The notes under the pieces are model-generated. The model was not told where the DNA came from, ran no database searches, and saw nothing but the letters and a program-made list of their open reading frames with translations. The position numbers and the translations under genes were made by a program. Shown piece after piece: positions 16,052 through 24,298 of a stretch of 64,000 nucleotides of DNA. This DNA comes from Verrucomicrobiota bacterium. GTDB lineage: Bacteria > Verrucomicrobiota > Verrucomicrobiia > Limisphaerales > Pedosphaeraceae. How positions within the stretch are numbered: position 1 is the stretch's first letter; each line of letters opens with the position of its first letter. The DNA lies in assembly GCA_021325145.1 (NCBI GenBank), contig JAJPHR010000031.1, positions 1 to 64,000 on the forward strand, given 5' to 3'.

Positions 16052-17263
16052 ATGGCAATTCAACCGATGAAGAAATGGCTCATAGTATTGGTGGCAGTGT
16101 CGGCAGGCGCTGCCGGGTATTATGTTTGGGGCAACGGGCAGAAGGCGAAACGCCCGGTGAACGCTCCCGTGCGGCCTTCAACGGCGGCGGTCGAATCGCG
16201 CAATATCCGTTTTGTCCTGACAGCGGCGGGAGACATCGGCCCGGCGGACCAGGTTTCCGTGCGCCCCGAGATCAACGGGAAAGTTTCCATCCTGACCGTG
16301 GACATTGGAGATTCGGTGAAAAAAGGCGACCTGCTTTTTGCGCTCGATGACCGGGATTTGCAGAGCCAGCGCTCCTCGCAACTGACGGAAATCGAAGGGA
16401 GCAAACTGGCCCTGGAAAAGACGAGACGCAATTACGAACGCAGCCAGCGGCTCTTCGCCGATCATCTGATCGCGCAGGAGGTTTATGATGACGCCAAGAC
16501 GGATTTTGAATTGGCCCAAAACACGCTGGAGAAGGCGCAGAAGGATTTGAGCGTGCTGGAAGCGCAACTCGAGAAGACGCGGATCATGGCTCCGTTCGAT
16601 TGCACCGTGTTGACGAGGCCGGTGTCGGTCGGCCAGGCGGTGTCGGGAGCGGGCGGGAACAACGGCGGCACGGAGGTCATGACCATCGCCAACCTCCGGG
16701 ACATGATCGTGGCGGCGCACGTCAACCAGGCGGACGTCACCCGGATGAAAGTCGGCCAAACCGTGGACATTGAAGTGGAAGCTGTTCCGGGCCTGAAATT
16801 TCCGGGCACGGTGTATCGCATCGCGCCCCAGGCCACCATCAAGAACAACCTCAAAGGTTTCGACAGTCAGATTCTGCTGAAGGACATCGACCCGCGCGTG
16901 CGCCCCGGGATGACGGCGAATTTGAACATCCCGTTGATGGCGGCGGACAATGTGCTCGCGGTGCCGCTCGCGGCGGTGTTTACCGAGCAGGGTGATCGTT
17001 ACGTTTATGTGAAGGGCGATGAAGGGTTTGAAGTGCGGCCAGTGCAGGTGGGAGTGGCGGATTTTCAATACGCGGAAATTTTGAGCGGGTTGACGGCCGG
17101 TGAGGTGGTTTCACTGGTGCGTCCCACCGATGATGAAACGGACGGCAAATCCGTCAAAGAGCGCGCGAAGGAAAAGAAAGGCGGCACAAACACCCCGCAA
17201 ACCAGCGGCGCTCCAGCCGGCACCAACCGGGTGGCGGAGACAGGGAAGCGGGCCGCTTCCTGA
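16052..17263 (+). CDS. MacA/HlyD-type periplasmic adaptor of an ABC efflux pump
   Basis: The start chosen is ATG 16052 (MAIQPMKKWLIVLVAVSAGA), giving a short cytoplasmic lead and an N-terminal anchor. ATG 16067 is equally possible. The protein shows the barrel-sandwich hybrid (VRPEINGKVSILTVDIGDSVKKG), a long coiled-coil hairpin (about residues 105-180, LTEIEGSKLALEKTRRNYER onwards), the second lipoyl half (TRIMAPFDCTVLTRPVSVGQ) and the beta-barrel part (LRDMIVAAHVNQADV). The Lys/Thr-rich C-terminus is disordered. It heads the three-gene efflux operon. Confidence 0.9.
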   Translation: MAIQPMKKWLIVLVAVSAGAAGYYVWGNGQKAKRPVNAPVRPSTAAVESRNIRFVLTAAGDIGPADQVSVRPEINGKVSILTVDIGDSVKKGDLLFALDDRDLQSQRSSQLTEIEGSKLALEKTRRNYERSQRLFADHLIAQEVYDDAKTDFELAQNTLEKAQKDLSVLEAQLEKTRIMAPFDCTVLTRPVSVGQAVSGAGGNNGGTEVMTIANLRDMIVAAHVNQADVTRMKVGQTVDIEVEAVPGLKFPGTVYRIAPQATIKNNLKGFDSQILLKDIDPRVRPGMTANLNIPLMAADNVLAVPLAAVFTEQGDRYVYVKGDEGFEVRPVQVGVADFQYAEILSGLTAGEVVSLVRPTDDETDGKSVKERAKEKKGGTNTPQTSGAPAGTNRVAETGKRAAS

Positions 17264-17282
17264 GCGCTTCTCCCTGACCCGT

Positions 17283-18023
17283 ATGGCGCTCATCGAGGTT
17301 CGCAACGTCAGCAAGCTCTACCATTTGGGCGGCGAGGAAATACGCGCGCTGGACGACGTCTCGCTCGACATTGATGGCGGCGAGTTCATTTCCATCATTG
17401 GCCCGTCGGGCAGCGGCAAATCAACGCTGATGCACATTCTCGGCTGCCTGGATTCCCCGACGCACGGCACCATCAAGCTGGATGATACGATGATCGAGAA
17501 CGCCACGCCGCATCAACTGGCGCGCATCCGCAACCAGAAGATCGGGTTCGTGTTCCAGTTCTTCAATCTCCTGCCCAAGCTGAACGTGCTGCAAAATGTG
17601 GAGTTGCCGATGGTCTATAGCGGGTTTTCGAGCCGCGAACGGCGCGAGCGCGCGCTGGCCGCGCTGAAGTTGGTCGGTCTGGAGAATCGGGCCAGGCATC
17701 GTCCGATGCAGATTTCCGGCGGGCAGCAACAGCGCGTCGCCATTGCGCGAGCATTGGTGAACAATCCCAAAATTGTGTTCGCGGATGAACCAACCGGAAA
17801 CCTCGACTCGAACACCGGCGAGGCCATCCTGGAGTTGTTCCGCAAGCTGAGCCAGGAAGGGCGAACGATCGCGCTGGTGACGCATGATCCGGAAATCGCC
17901 GCGGTTACGCCGCGAAGAATTGAAATTCGCGACGGGAAGATTGCCAAAGAAGTGGATCCGCGTCTGGCAGGGCTGGATCGGGGCATGGCTGTGCAGAAGC
18001 AAAACGCTAATCAGGTGGCATGA
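17283..18023 (+). CDS. MacB-type ABC transporter ATP-binding protein
   Basis: From ATG 17283 the protein has 246 residues. Walker A is GPSGSGKST (40-48), the Q-loop FVFQFFNLLP, the signature ISGGQQQRVAIARAL (about 144-158), Walker B KIVFADEP with catalytic Glu169, and the H-loop LVTHDPE. This is the LolD/MacB subgroup. The frame is open further upstream inside the adaptor gene, but only MALIEVRNVSKLY matches the family N-terminus. In MacB of E. coli the ATPase and permease are fused. Here they are separate genes, as in many LolCDE/YknYZ-like systems. Confidence 0.93.
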   Translation: MALIEVRNVSKLYHLGGEEIRALDDVSLDIDGGEFISIIGPSGSGKSTLMHILGCLDSPTHGTIKLDDTMIENATPHQLARIRNQKIGFVFQFFNLLPKLNVLQNVELPMVYSGFSSRERRERALAALKLVGLENRARHRPMQISGGQQQRVAIARALVNNPKIVFADEPTGNLDSNTGEAILELFRKLSQEGRTIALVTHDPEIAAVTPRRIEIRDGKIAKEVDPRLAGLDRGMAVQKQNANQVA

Positions 18024-18114
18024 ACTTGAAGGCTGGATTTTTCCTGAACTGGAACAAGCAATGGGGACGAAGGCATCCCCACCCCGGTAGTGAAGAGGCG
18101 CTTCGCCGACTGCC

Positions 18115-19488
18115 ATGAATTTGGTCAATGCCATCATGGTGGGATTGAAGGAGATTTGGGCGCACAAGTTTCGCTCGGTGCTCACGATGCTGGGGATCAT
18201 CCTTGGGGTATCGAGTTTGGTAGGCATGTCCGCGCTGGTAAAGGGGATGGAGAATGGGATGAAGGAAGCGCTCATTGCCATCGGCGGCGTGGAGAAGGTC
18301 CGGCTTGAGGAAAATGATTTGCCCGCCTATCAGCAGACCATGGCGGACCAAGCCGTGGGTTGCACCATGAACGATGTTTATGCACTGCAAAAAAGCGCGC
18401 CGCTGATAAAAATGGTGACCCCGGAGATGCGCACCCGCGACGTGACCATGACCCACGGCAACCGCTCGTTCACGCCGTGGAATTTCATCGGCACCTGGCC
18501 GAACGCGCTTGAAATGAACCAGCACGTCGTGGAATACGGGCGCATGTTCAATGAGATCGATGATGAGCAGGCGCGCAATGTCTGTGTCATCGGCACGGCG
18601 GTGCGTGATTCGCTGTTTGGTTCGCCGGAACAATTGGGGTACGAATACAACCCGGTGGGCGAACAAATCACCGTTAAGCACCAGCCGTTCACCATCATTG
18701 GGATGTTCGAGCATTACGAGAGCGAACAGGACCGCAAGGCCCGCGAGTTCGCCAAAACGCAACCTGTCCAATTGGTCGCCAATACGAATGGCCCGGCCAA
18801 AAGCCGTGGCTGGGGCGGACGGCGCAGCAGCGGCGGTTTTGTTTTCTCGATGAAGAACAACACCGTTTACATTCCGCTCAACACGATGTGGATCAAGTTT
18901 CGCGCCACCGCCGGCTCGAACAATATTCCCGATGCGCGATTGTCCAACATGTCGGTCAAGGTGGCGGACGTGGAACTGATGGACCAGGCCATCCAGCAGG
19001 CGCACAACGTGCTGATGCACACCCACAAGGGGTTGGAAGATTTCGCGTTCCAAACGCAGGAGGACTGGGCGGACAACATCAACAAGGCAATCAAGAACGC
19101 GCGCATGAGCGGCGGGATTATCGCCGCCATCAGCCTGCTGGTGGGCGGCATCGGCATCATGAACATCATGCTCGCCAGTATTACCGAGCGGATACGCGAA
19201 ATCGGCATTCGCAAAGCCATTGGCGCGACCTTCTCCGACGTGTTCATCCAAATCCTGGTCGAGAGCGTGGTGATTGCGGTCATCGGCGGCGCGGCGGGTT
19301 TGCTCACTTCCATGGGGTTGGTCAACTTTCTGGCGTTCCTCTCGCCTACGGACAATACGCCCGTGATCACGGTCAACGCGATGATGATTGCGTTTGCGTT
19401 TAGTGTCGGGGTGGGTATCATGGCCGGACTTTTTCCGGCGTTCAAAGCGGCTAAATTGGATCCGATCCAGGCCTTGCGTTATGAGTAG
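18115..19488 (+). CDS. MacB/FtsX-family ABC transporter permease
   Basis: A 457-residue permease. It begins with an amphipathic segment and first transmembrane helix (FRSVLTMLGIILGVSSLVGM). A large periplasmic MacB_PCD domain follows (about residues 45-310), then the FtsX domain with three helices: GGIIAAISLLVGGIGIMNIM, VESVVIAVIGGAAGLL and AFAFSVGVGIMAGLFPA. The end AAKLDPIQALRYE is the family signature. Together with the adaptor and ATPase it should form a tripartite export machine; an outer-membrane TolC-like partner is not in the window. The 90 bases before it contain no coding signal. Confidence 0.92.
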   Translation: MNLVNAIMVGLKEIWAHKFRSVLTMLGIILGVSSLVGMSALVKGMENGMKEALIAIGGVEKVRLEENDLPAYQQTMADQAVGCTMNDVYALQKSAPLIKMVTPEMRTRDVTMTHGNRSFTPWNFIGTWPNALEMNQHVVEYGRMFNEIDDEQARNVCVIGTAVRDSLFGSPEQLGYEYNPVGEQITVKHQPFTIIGMFEHYESEQDRKAREFAKTQPVQLVANTNGPAKSRGWGGRRSSGGFVFSMKNNTVYIPLNTMWIKFRATAGSNNIPDARLSNMSVKVADVELMDQAIQQAHNVLMHTHKGLEDFAFQTQEDWADNINKAIKNARMSGGIIAAISLLVGGIGIMNIMLASITERIREIGIRKAIGATFSDVFIQILVESVVIAVIGGAAGLLTSMGLVNFLAFLSPTDNTPVITVNAMMIAFAFSVGVGIMAGLFPAFKAAKLDPIQALRYE

Positions 19489-19513
19489 ATGCCAGTGTTC
19501 ACTTCAACATGCT

Positions 19514-20737
19514 ATGAAACTCCAATCCTTCCCAACCATTGCCTCAATGCTGCTCTCCTTCGCCGCGACCAGCCTGGCGGCGCCATTCGTCGGACCGACC
19601 TTTTACGGGGATGCTCCGGACGAGCATCATCCCTGGGCGGTGCACGATGGAAACCGGCCGCAGCCAACCATTGTCGTTCCGGGCACGTTCAGCACGCAGG
19701 AACAGCCGGGCAAACCTCCTTCCGACGCAGTGATTCTGTTCGACGGGACGGATCTCTCCAAGTGGGAGGCCGATTCCGGCGAAGGGGTGCCGACCAAATG
19801 GATCATCAAGAACGGAGCAATGGAATGCGTCCCCGGCTCCGGCTTTATCCGAACCCGCGATAAATTCGGCGATTTCCAGTTGCACGTCGAATGGGCCGCG
19901 CCGACGAGGGTCGAGGGAGACAGCCAGGGTCGTGGAAACAGCGGCGTCTTTCTCATGGGCCTGGTTGAAATTCAAGTCCTGGATAATTACATGAATCCGA
20001 CCTATGCCGACGGCATGGCGGGCGCGATCTACGGCCAGAATCCGCCGCTGGCCAACGCCTTGCGTCCGCCGGGCGAGTTTCAAGTCTATGACATCGTTTT
20101 CCGGCGGCCGATTTACCGGAATGGCGAACTGGTTGACGCCGGTTATGTCACCATCTTCGAGAATGGCGTTCTGGTGCAGGATCACGGTTTGATCGAAGGC
20201 CCCACGGGACACATGAGGCGAACCAAGGCAGTGCCGTTCCCGGAGGCTGGTCCGCTGAAGCTGCAGGACCATGGCAATCCCGTTCGTTACCGTAATATCT
20301 GGTATCGCCCCTTGCCTCCGCGCGCGATTGAAGGCGGAACGGACGGGCCGCTGACGACCGAGGCCACCACTGCGAAGCGGCAGGAACTTGCGATGGCGAT
20401 TCGGCAGGACGCGCAGAAGCTGGAAAACCCGGCGAATCCCCTGCCCCAAATGTTGCGTTTGGCGGAATCCCTCCAGTACGCCGAGGATGCGGTAACGCTC
20501 CAAAAGGTCCAACAAATGGCCGCCCAATACGTTGACGCGCTGGATCAATTGCCAGCCGATAAACTTGGCCCAAAGAAGGACGAAGCCCGGCATGTGCGCG
20601 ATGTTTTCAATTATCTCACCCGGTTCAAAGTCCTTTCCGCCAGCTTCGAACCAAAGCTCAAGCTGGAGCAGCTTATCAAGAACCAAAACTGGGATAAGCG
20701 GCCGGACGGCAAGCAAAAGCGTAAAGCAAGCGAGTGA
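19514..20737 (+). CDS. Secreted DUF1080 (3-keto-glycoside hydrolase-like) protein
   Basis: From ATG 19514 the protein has 407 residues with a signal peptide (MKLQSFPTIASMLLSFAATS, cleavage after about residue 23). The DUF1080 jelly-roll domain spans about residues 70-285: VILFDGTDLSKWEAD, GDFQLHVEWAAP, GRGNSGVFLMGLVEIQVLD and VRYRNIWYRPL are hallmark blocks. The family includes 3-keto-disaccharide hydrolases that act after glycoside 3-dehydrogenases. The C-terminal about 110 residues are helical and of unknown role. It follows the permease gene by 25 bases and may be co-transcribed, although no functional link to efflux is evident. Confidence 0.87.
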   Translation: MKLQSFPTIASMLLSFAATSLAAPFVGPTFYGDAPDEHHPWAVHDGNRPQPTIVVPGTFSTQEQPGKPPSDAVILFDGTDLSKWEADSGEGVPTKWIIKNGAMECVPGSGFIRTRDKFGDFQLHVEWAAPTRVEGDSQGRGNSGVFLMGLVEIQVLDNYMNPTYADGMAGAIYGQNPPLANALRPPGEFQVYDIVFRRPIYRNGELVDAGYVTIFENGVLVQDHGLIEGPTGHMRRTKAVPFPEAGPLKLQDHGNPVRYRNIWYRPLPPRAIEGGTDGPLTTEATTAKRQELAMAIRQDAQKLENPANPLPQMLRLAESLQYAEDAVTLQKVQQMAAQYVDALDQLPADKLGPKKDEARHVRDVFNYLTRFKVLSASFEPKLKLEQLIKNQNWDKRPDGKQKRKASE

Positions 20738-20745
20738 GTTGCCTA

Positions 20746-20810
20746 TCTCGGTAGGGCGCGTCACTCCGTGCGCGCCGACGGCGGGCAGAGGACTGCCCGC
20801 CCTACCGAGA
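20746..20810. repeat. 65-base three-armed inverted repeat (GTAGGG family)
   Basis: The outer arms tctcggtagggcg (20746-20758) and cgccctaccgaga (20798-20810) are perfectly complementary over 13 bases. Inside are two further hairpins: ggcgcg/cgcgcc around 20755-20776, and gcgggcag-agga-ctgcccgc at 20781-20800. The whole can fold as a cloverleaf-like three-way junction. It lies 8 bases past the DUF1080 stop. A related element, with ggtagggac/gtccctacc arms, is at 62018-62083. Confidence 0.85.
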
Positions 20811-20862
20811 CAGGTTCTTCGTAGGGAATATCTGGGGGCGTCTTGAAATACCACGAAGAACT

Positions 20863-20963
20863 GGCGGCAGGATGCCGCCATCACTGGCACGCTGGAAGCG
20901 CGCCGCTACGTGGCGGCAGCCATTCTGGCTGCCAGTGAACGCGGCTTCCAGCCGCGTTGCCAC
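20863..20963. repeat. Second multi-hairpin element upstream of rpsT
   Basis: This stretch contains ggcggca-gga-tgccgcc (20863-20879), an outer stem gctggaagc/gcttccagc (20891-20899 with 20944-20952), and an inner stem ggcagcc-attct-ggctgcc (20915-20933). It is non-coding and sits between the GTAGGG-type element and the rpsT promoter region. Composition and design match the neighbouring repeat, but the words differ, so it is probably another repeat family. Confidence 0.7.
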
Positions 20964-21062
20964 ACTCGAATGTCAATGTCTGAAGCCAGAAATGGCCGAT
21001 TGACAAGAATTGTGGTTCGGCTAGGGTTACCGGCTCTAATTGATTTGAAATAGACAAATATT

Positions 21063-21332
21063 ATGCCGAACACGAAGTCCGCCGAACGCCGCATGCGCAA
21101 CAGCGCCCGCAAGCAAACTCAAAACCGCAGCATCAATGCGCGGCTGCATTCGCTCGAAAAGAAATATCTCGAGCTGGTTGGCGCGGGGAAAAAAGAGGAC
21201 GCGACCAAAGCCTATCAGGCGGTCAGCTCCGCCCTCGATAAAGCCGCCAAGACCGGCACCGTCCACAAATCCCGCGCCAGCCGCAAGAAATCGCGACTCG
21301 CCGTCCGGCTTAATACGCTGAAGGTGGCTTGA
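21063..21332 (+). CDS. rpsT: 30S ribosomal protein S20
   Basis: An 89-residue, strongly basic helical protein: MPNTKSAERRMRNSARKQTQ at the start and a KSRASRKKSRLAVRLN segment near the end. Length and motifs match bacterial S20, which binds 16S rRNA early in small-subunit assembly. The gene stands alone between repeat elements, as is common for rpsT. An AT-rich leader (about 21010-21062) precedes the ATG, but no clear Shine-Dalgarno site is seen. Confidence 0.96.
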   Translation: MPNTKSAERRMRNSARKQTQNRSINARLHSLEKKYLELVGAGKKEDATKAYQAVSSALDKAAKTGTVHKSRASRKKSRLAVRLNTLKVA

Positions 21333-21336
21333 GGCC

Positions 21337-21365
21337 CCATGGGAGCGCGGCATTTATGCCGCCTC
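21337..21365. repeat. Short dispersed repeat with 'gcggcat-atgccgc' hairpin
   Basis: The words 'catgggagc', 'ggcat' and 'tatgccgc' lie five bases after the rpsT stop and recur at 53651-53676 inside the wecG-like reading frame. Here the stem gcggcat/atgccgc (21347-21353 with 21356-21362) would form a tight hairpin at the end of rpsT. It might help end transcription, although no U-tract follows. Confidence 0.6.
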
Positions 21366-21379
21366 GCTTCGCGGCACAA

Positions 21380-21638
21380 GGTCGCGGAGCAACTAAATGA
21401 CGGTAGCCGTGGGTTTTTAACCCACGGGTGGGCGGAAGGAAAACTGAGCGCCTTCATCTGATTCTCCCGCGCGATACTGCCCAGATAGGGCCAGACCCGT
21501 TCTTCGATGTTTGGACGCAGCCAGGGCTCGCAACTTTTCGTGCTGAAAACGACGTGGTAATGCAAGGACGTATAGGTGTTAGCGTTTGCGAACCGTGGGC
21601 TGAAGCCATGGCTACCATCATTTGGTCGCTCCGCGACC
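21380..21638 (-). mobile_element. Decayed REP/RAYT unit bounded by 34-base inverted repeats
   Basis: The left boundary (21380-21413, beginning ggtcgcggagc) and the right boundary (21605-21638, ending gctccgcgacc) are inverted copies matching at 29 of 34 positions by my alignment. Between them lies the N-terminal remnant of an IS200-like Y1 transposase and a palindrome ccgtgggttt/aacccacgg (about 21407-21426). This is the architecture of REP-associated tyrosine transposase (RAYT) units, in which palindromic repeats flank a single-strand transposase gene. The unit is too short to be mobile. Confidence 0.75.
21446..21585 (-). pseudogene. N-terminal remnant of an IS200-like (RAYT) transposase
   Basis: One minus-strand frame reads NTYTSLHYHVVFSTK, then EPWLRPNIEERVWPYLGSIA and RENQMKAL, which follows the first about 45 residues of Y1_Tnp transposases (first beta-strand and first helix). 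The reading frame then runs into a palindromic repeat. The HuH metal motif (usually 'DHVHLL') and the catalytic tyrosine are missing, so no activity is possible. The frame upstream is also repeat-encoded. Confidence 0.8.
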
Positions 21639-21676
21639 CTGGGCAAGCCGCCGGACAAACGGACGAATTAAACACC

Positions 21677-22465
21677 CTACTTCCCAGCCAGCGCCTTCTC
21701 CGTTGTGAGGGAACTTTCCTGAGACCGAAAGAGCCTTGATTTGATCAATCCCATCTTGGAGAGGCGGAACCGGGCTGAAGTCGAAAGGCAGCCGAAGCCG
21801 TATTTGATGCTGCGGCGCAGGTTGATCGAGGACGCCTCGGCGAAGTATTTGGTGGGGCAACTGACCTCGCCAATGGTGAAGCCGTACCAAAGGATTTGCG
21901 CGAGCATCTGGTTGTCAAAGACGAAGTCGTCGGAATTTTCGGCGAGGGAGATTCTCTCCAACAATTCGCGTGAGAAAGCGCGATAGCCGGTGTGGTACTC
22001 GGACAGCTTCGCGCCGAGAAAGAAATTCTCCGCCGCGGTGAGGAACCGGTTGGCAATGTATTTCCATAGCGGCATGCCGCCCTTGAGCGCGTATCCCCCC
22101 AGAATACGGCTGCCCAGGACGCAAGGATGCAGGCCGTTGCCGATGATGGAGACCATCGCGGGAATCAGTTTGGGCGTGTACTGATAGTCCGGATGGATCA
22201 TGATGATGATGTCGCCGCCGGCTTCCAAGGCCAGGCGGTAACAGGTCTTCTGATTGCCGCCGTAACCCTTGTTCACTGGATGGACATGCACCTGGACATT
22301 CGGCAGGGTGCGGGCAATGGCTGCGGTGTCGTCCTTGCTGCCGTCATCGACCAAAATAATGAGGTCCACCAGGTTTTGTTCCATGACCTCGTCATAGGTT
22401 TTACGGAGCGTTTTCGCGGCATTGTACGCGGGCATGACCACGATGACTTTCTGGTTCTGAAACAT
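21677..22465 (-). CDS. Family 2 glycosyltransferase (dolichol-phosphate mannosyltransferase-like)
   Basis: A 262-residue GT-A enzyme. The nucleotide-sugar site is VIVVMPAYNAAKTLRKTYDE with LVDDGSKDDT; the DxD-like motif is IIMIHPDYQY; the acceptor region is EYHTGYRAFSRELLERI. No C-terminal membrane helices are present, so it resembles the soluble DPMS/GtrB-like group. It probably transfers a sugar to a polyprenyl phosphate or lipid acceptor. No partner genes lie nearby. Confidence 0.88.
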   Translation of the reverse strand: MFQNQKVIVVMPAYNAAKTLRKTYDEVMEQNLVDLIILVDDGSKDDTAAIARTLPNVQVHVHPVNKGYGGNQKTCYRLALEAGGDIIIMIHPDYQYTPKLIPAMVSIIGNGLHPCVLGSRILGGYALKGGMPLWKYIANRFLTAAENFFLGAKLSEYHTGYRAFSRELLERISLAENSDDFVFDNQMLAQILWYGFTIGEVSCPTKYFAEASSINLRRSIKYGFGCLSTSARFRLSKMGLIKSRLFRSQESSLTTEKALAGK

Positions 22466-22685
22466 GGCGAATAATTTCGGCGGCGCATGCTTTTAGCGCC
22501 TTTACCGGCCAAGAACCTGCCCGAAGTCAGTGTGGGTTGGGAAGCTCAAAGTAGCGATGCCCCTGTTTCCGAGTAAGAGCAATGTCGGAATGCAGGCTGC
22601 TTGAGCCATATAAAGATGTAATTGTTTGCCGTCCGTGGGCATGGTCAGGTTTGAATGGTTCGATAATTGTGAACCACCGTTCCCA

Positions 22686-23597
22686 ATGCGATTGCAAACC
22701 GATAGCACCGGAAGCCGGATAAGGAAATCGACGCCAGCTCGCGCTCGGCGGTCATTTCTCCCGGGTGGATTTACGTTGATTGAATTGCTGGTGGTGATCG
22801 CGATCATAGCCATCCTGGCCAGCTTGCTGTTGCCGGTGCTGGGCAAGGCCAAGATTCGAGCGCAACGCATTGCGTGCATTTCGAACCTCCGGCAACTCGC
22901 GTACGGGTGCATCATGTATCCGACCGATAGCGATGGGCAACTGACCACGAGTTGGCCGCTGGCGTTGACGGGACATCCGGAACCGGTGAACCCCTATTGT
23001 TGGTGCCCTGGTTATGCCGCCACCGGGCCGCACGATCCGACTTACGGACCGGCGCCCCTTTATTCCGCCACGAATCAATACGCGCTGATGCAGGGCAAAA
23101 TCTGGCCCTATGTCAAGTCGCCCGGCGTTTATCGCTGCCCAGCCGACAAGAGCCAGATCAACGGGGTTCCGGTGGTGCGCAGCGTGTCCATGAACGGCTG
23201 GATTGGCGGCCGCACTTACGGCGACCCCAACGACCCGGGTAGCAGTGTGACATATAACAGCCCGCCCGCCGGGGACAGCGTCCTCAAGTACACCTTCTTC
23301 CGCAAGGAAAGCCAGCTCAGCAATCCCTCGGGCATCTGGTACCTGCTGGACGAGGATGAAAAAAGCATCAACGACGCCATGTTCCTGGTCGATATGGAGC
23401 TTGGCAACGGCCTGGCGGATGCGCCTTCGCGCCGCCATGCCAACGGCTATGGCATCAATTTCGCCGACGGCCACGCCGAAATCTTCAAGCTGCTGGACGG
23501 GCGGACGATGAGCTGGAGTTTTCTACCCGTGCCCAAAAGCAATCCCCTGAACGTCGATTGGCAAAAGTTGCGGAATGTTTCCAGCGTGCCGCGGTGA
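22686..23597 (+). CDS. Prepilin-type secreted protein with N-methylation leader
   Basis: The chosen ATG (22686) gives a basic leader ending GG, followed by [20 protein letters not shown], the type IV prepilin/pseudopilin helix with Glu at position +5. The C-terminal domain is about 240 residues with [28 protein letters not shown] and [14 protein letters not shown], the pattern of the large verrucomicrobial/planctomycetal H-X9-DG (DUF1559-like) family. ATG 22641 and TTG 22626 are alternative starts. The gene stands alone. Such proteins are thought to be processed by a prepilin peptidase and displayed in the periplasm or at the surface. Confidence 0.85.
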   Translation: MRLQTDSTGSRIRKSTPARARRSFLPGGFTLIELLVVIAIIAILASLLLPVLGKAKIRAQRIACISNLRQLAYGCIMYPTDSDGQLTTSWPLALTGHPEPVNPYCWCPGYAATGPHDPTYGPAPLYSATNQYALMQGKIWPYVKSPGVYRCPADKSQINGVPVVRSVSMNGWIGGRTYGDPNDPGSSVTYNSPPAGDSVLKYTFFRKESQLSNPSGIWYLLDEDEKSINDAMFLVDMELGNGLADAPSRRHANGYGINFADGHAEIFKLLDGRTMSWSFLPVPKSNPLNVDWQKLRNVSSVPR

Positions 23598-24262
23598 AGT
23601 TCACCTGGCAGCGGGCGTGGGTTTGAGGTCCGAGCAGAGCTGGAGCTCCGCGCTCCGCCGTTCGCCGAGGTGTTACAGAAATATTCAGAATTCAGTTGCA
23701 TGGGAAGGCAGATCGTGTTCTATTAACGGCGTCAGTGAAGGAGGGACTGGCGCAGAGCGCCGTAATGTTCAATGACAAATGACCATGGCCAAAACGGGCC
23801 TGTGGGGAGCTTGGCCACGATGGATTTCGCCCCATTCCGCTGGGGGCATGTTCTTTGACAATCAAAAATGAGCCCAAAGTCTGGCAAATCAAGATCCCGT
23901 TATGTCAGAAGCCGCAGCGACGGGCCAAAGTCACAAGTGAGACATTTTGGCACACCAGGAGCCCTGCGTACATAGCGGGGGGAATTAAACTTCGGGGCGG
24001 AGAATTAAGGCAAATTAAACCAAATTAAAGTAAATTAAACCTCCAATTTCTGGCGCAGGAACCCTGGCCAGGCTTAAAAACCGGCCTAAGCACTTGATGC
24101 ATGGCTGGTTACGCGGGAAACGGCAGTTTTCGCTGTTTTCAAGGAGCTTGGGAATCGAGGACGACGACGAGAACGAGAACGAGGACGATTAATAGGGCGC
24201 AGACCAGAACCCCCGCGTCCGCACGATGGCTGAGACAATGCCTGAGGTGTAAAATTCCTTCT
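23598..24262. other. Long gap before the feo operon: no gene seen
   Basis: About 700 bases separate the prepilin gene from feoA. No frame shows coding character. Within it are a helically phased AATTAA cluster (23983-24038), a purine-rich run of 'gacgac/gagaac' words (24157-24190), and a short stretch with 'ggccaggcttaaaaaccggcc' (24068-24088), which is an imperfect palindrome. No tRNA or riboswitch fold was recognised. Confidence 0.6.
23983..24038. promoter_or_regulatory. Five AATTAA boxes phased at 10-base steps
   Basis: The hexamer aattaa starts at 23983, 24003, 24013, 24023 and 24033, that is at 0, 20, 30, 40 and 50 bases, so every copy lies on the same face of the helix. The last three occur in the tandem words aaattaaacc, aaattaaagt and aaattaaacc. 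Such phasing suggests either a cooperative protein-binding array or a bent DNA element. It lies about 260 bases upstream of feoA and about 385 bases past the prepilin stop. Confidence 0.5.
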
Positions 24263-24277
24263 TGCAACTAAGTCTCA
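24263..24277. promoter_or_regulatory. Candidate Fur box upstream of feoA
   Basis: The sequence tgcaactaagtctca is a 7-1-7 inverted repeat with arms TGCAACT and TGAGACT, and it resembles the Fur consensus TGATAATnATTATCA at about ten of fourteen positions when read on the minus strand. It overlaps a possible -35 (TTGCAA, 24262-24267) with a weak -10 (TAGTTT, 24285-24290) 17 bases on. Iron-dependent repression of feo genes by Fur is well known; the site itself is inferred. Confidence 0.45.
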
Positions 24278-24298
24278 ATTAACATAGTTTGGTTCCCA

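Noticed and set aside
19544..20890. Minus-strand open frame of 448 codons
   Set aside because: Antisense to the DUF1080 gene, no start context, Arg/His-rich composition typical of a shadow frame.
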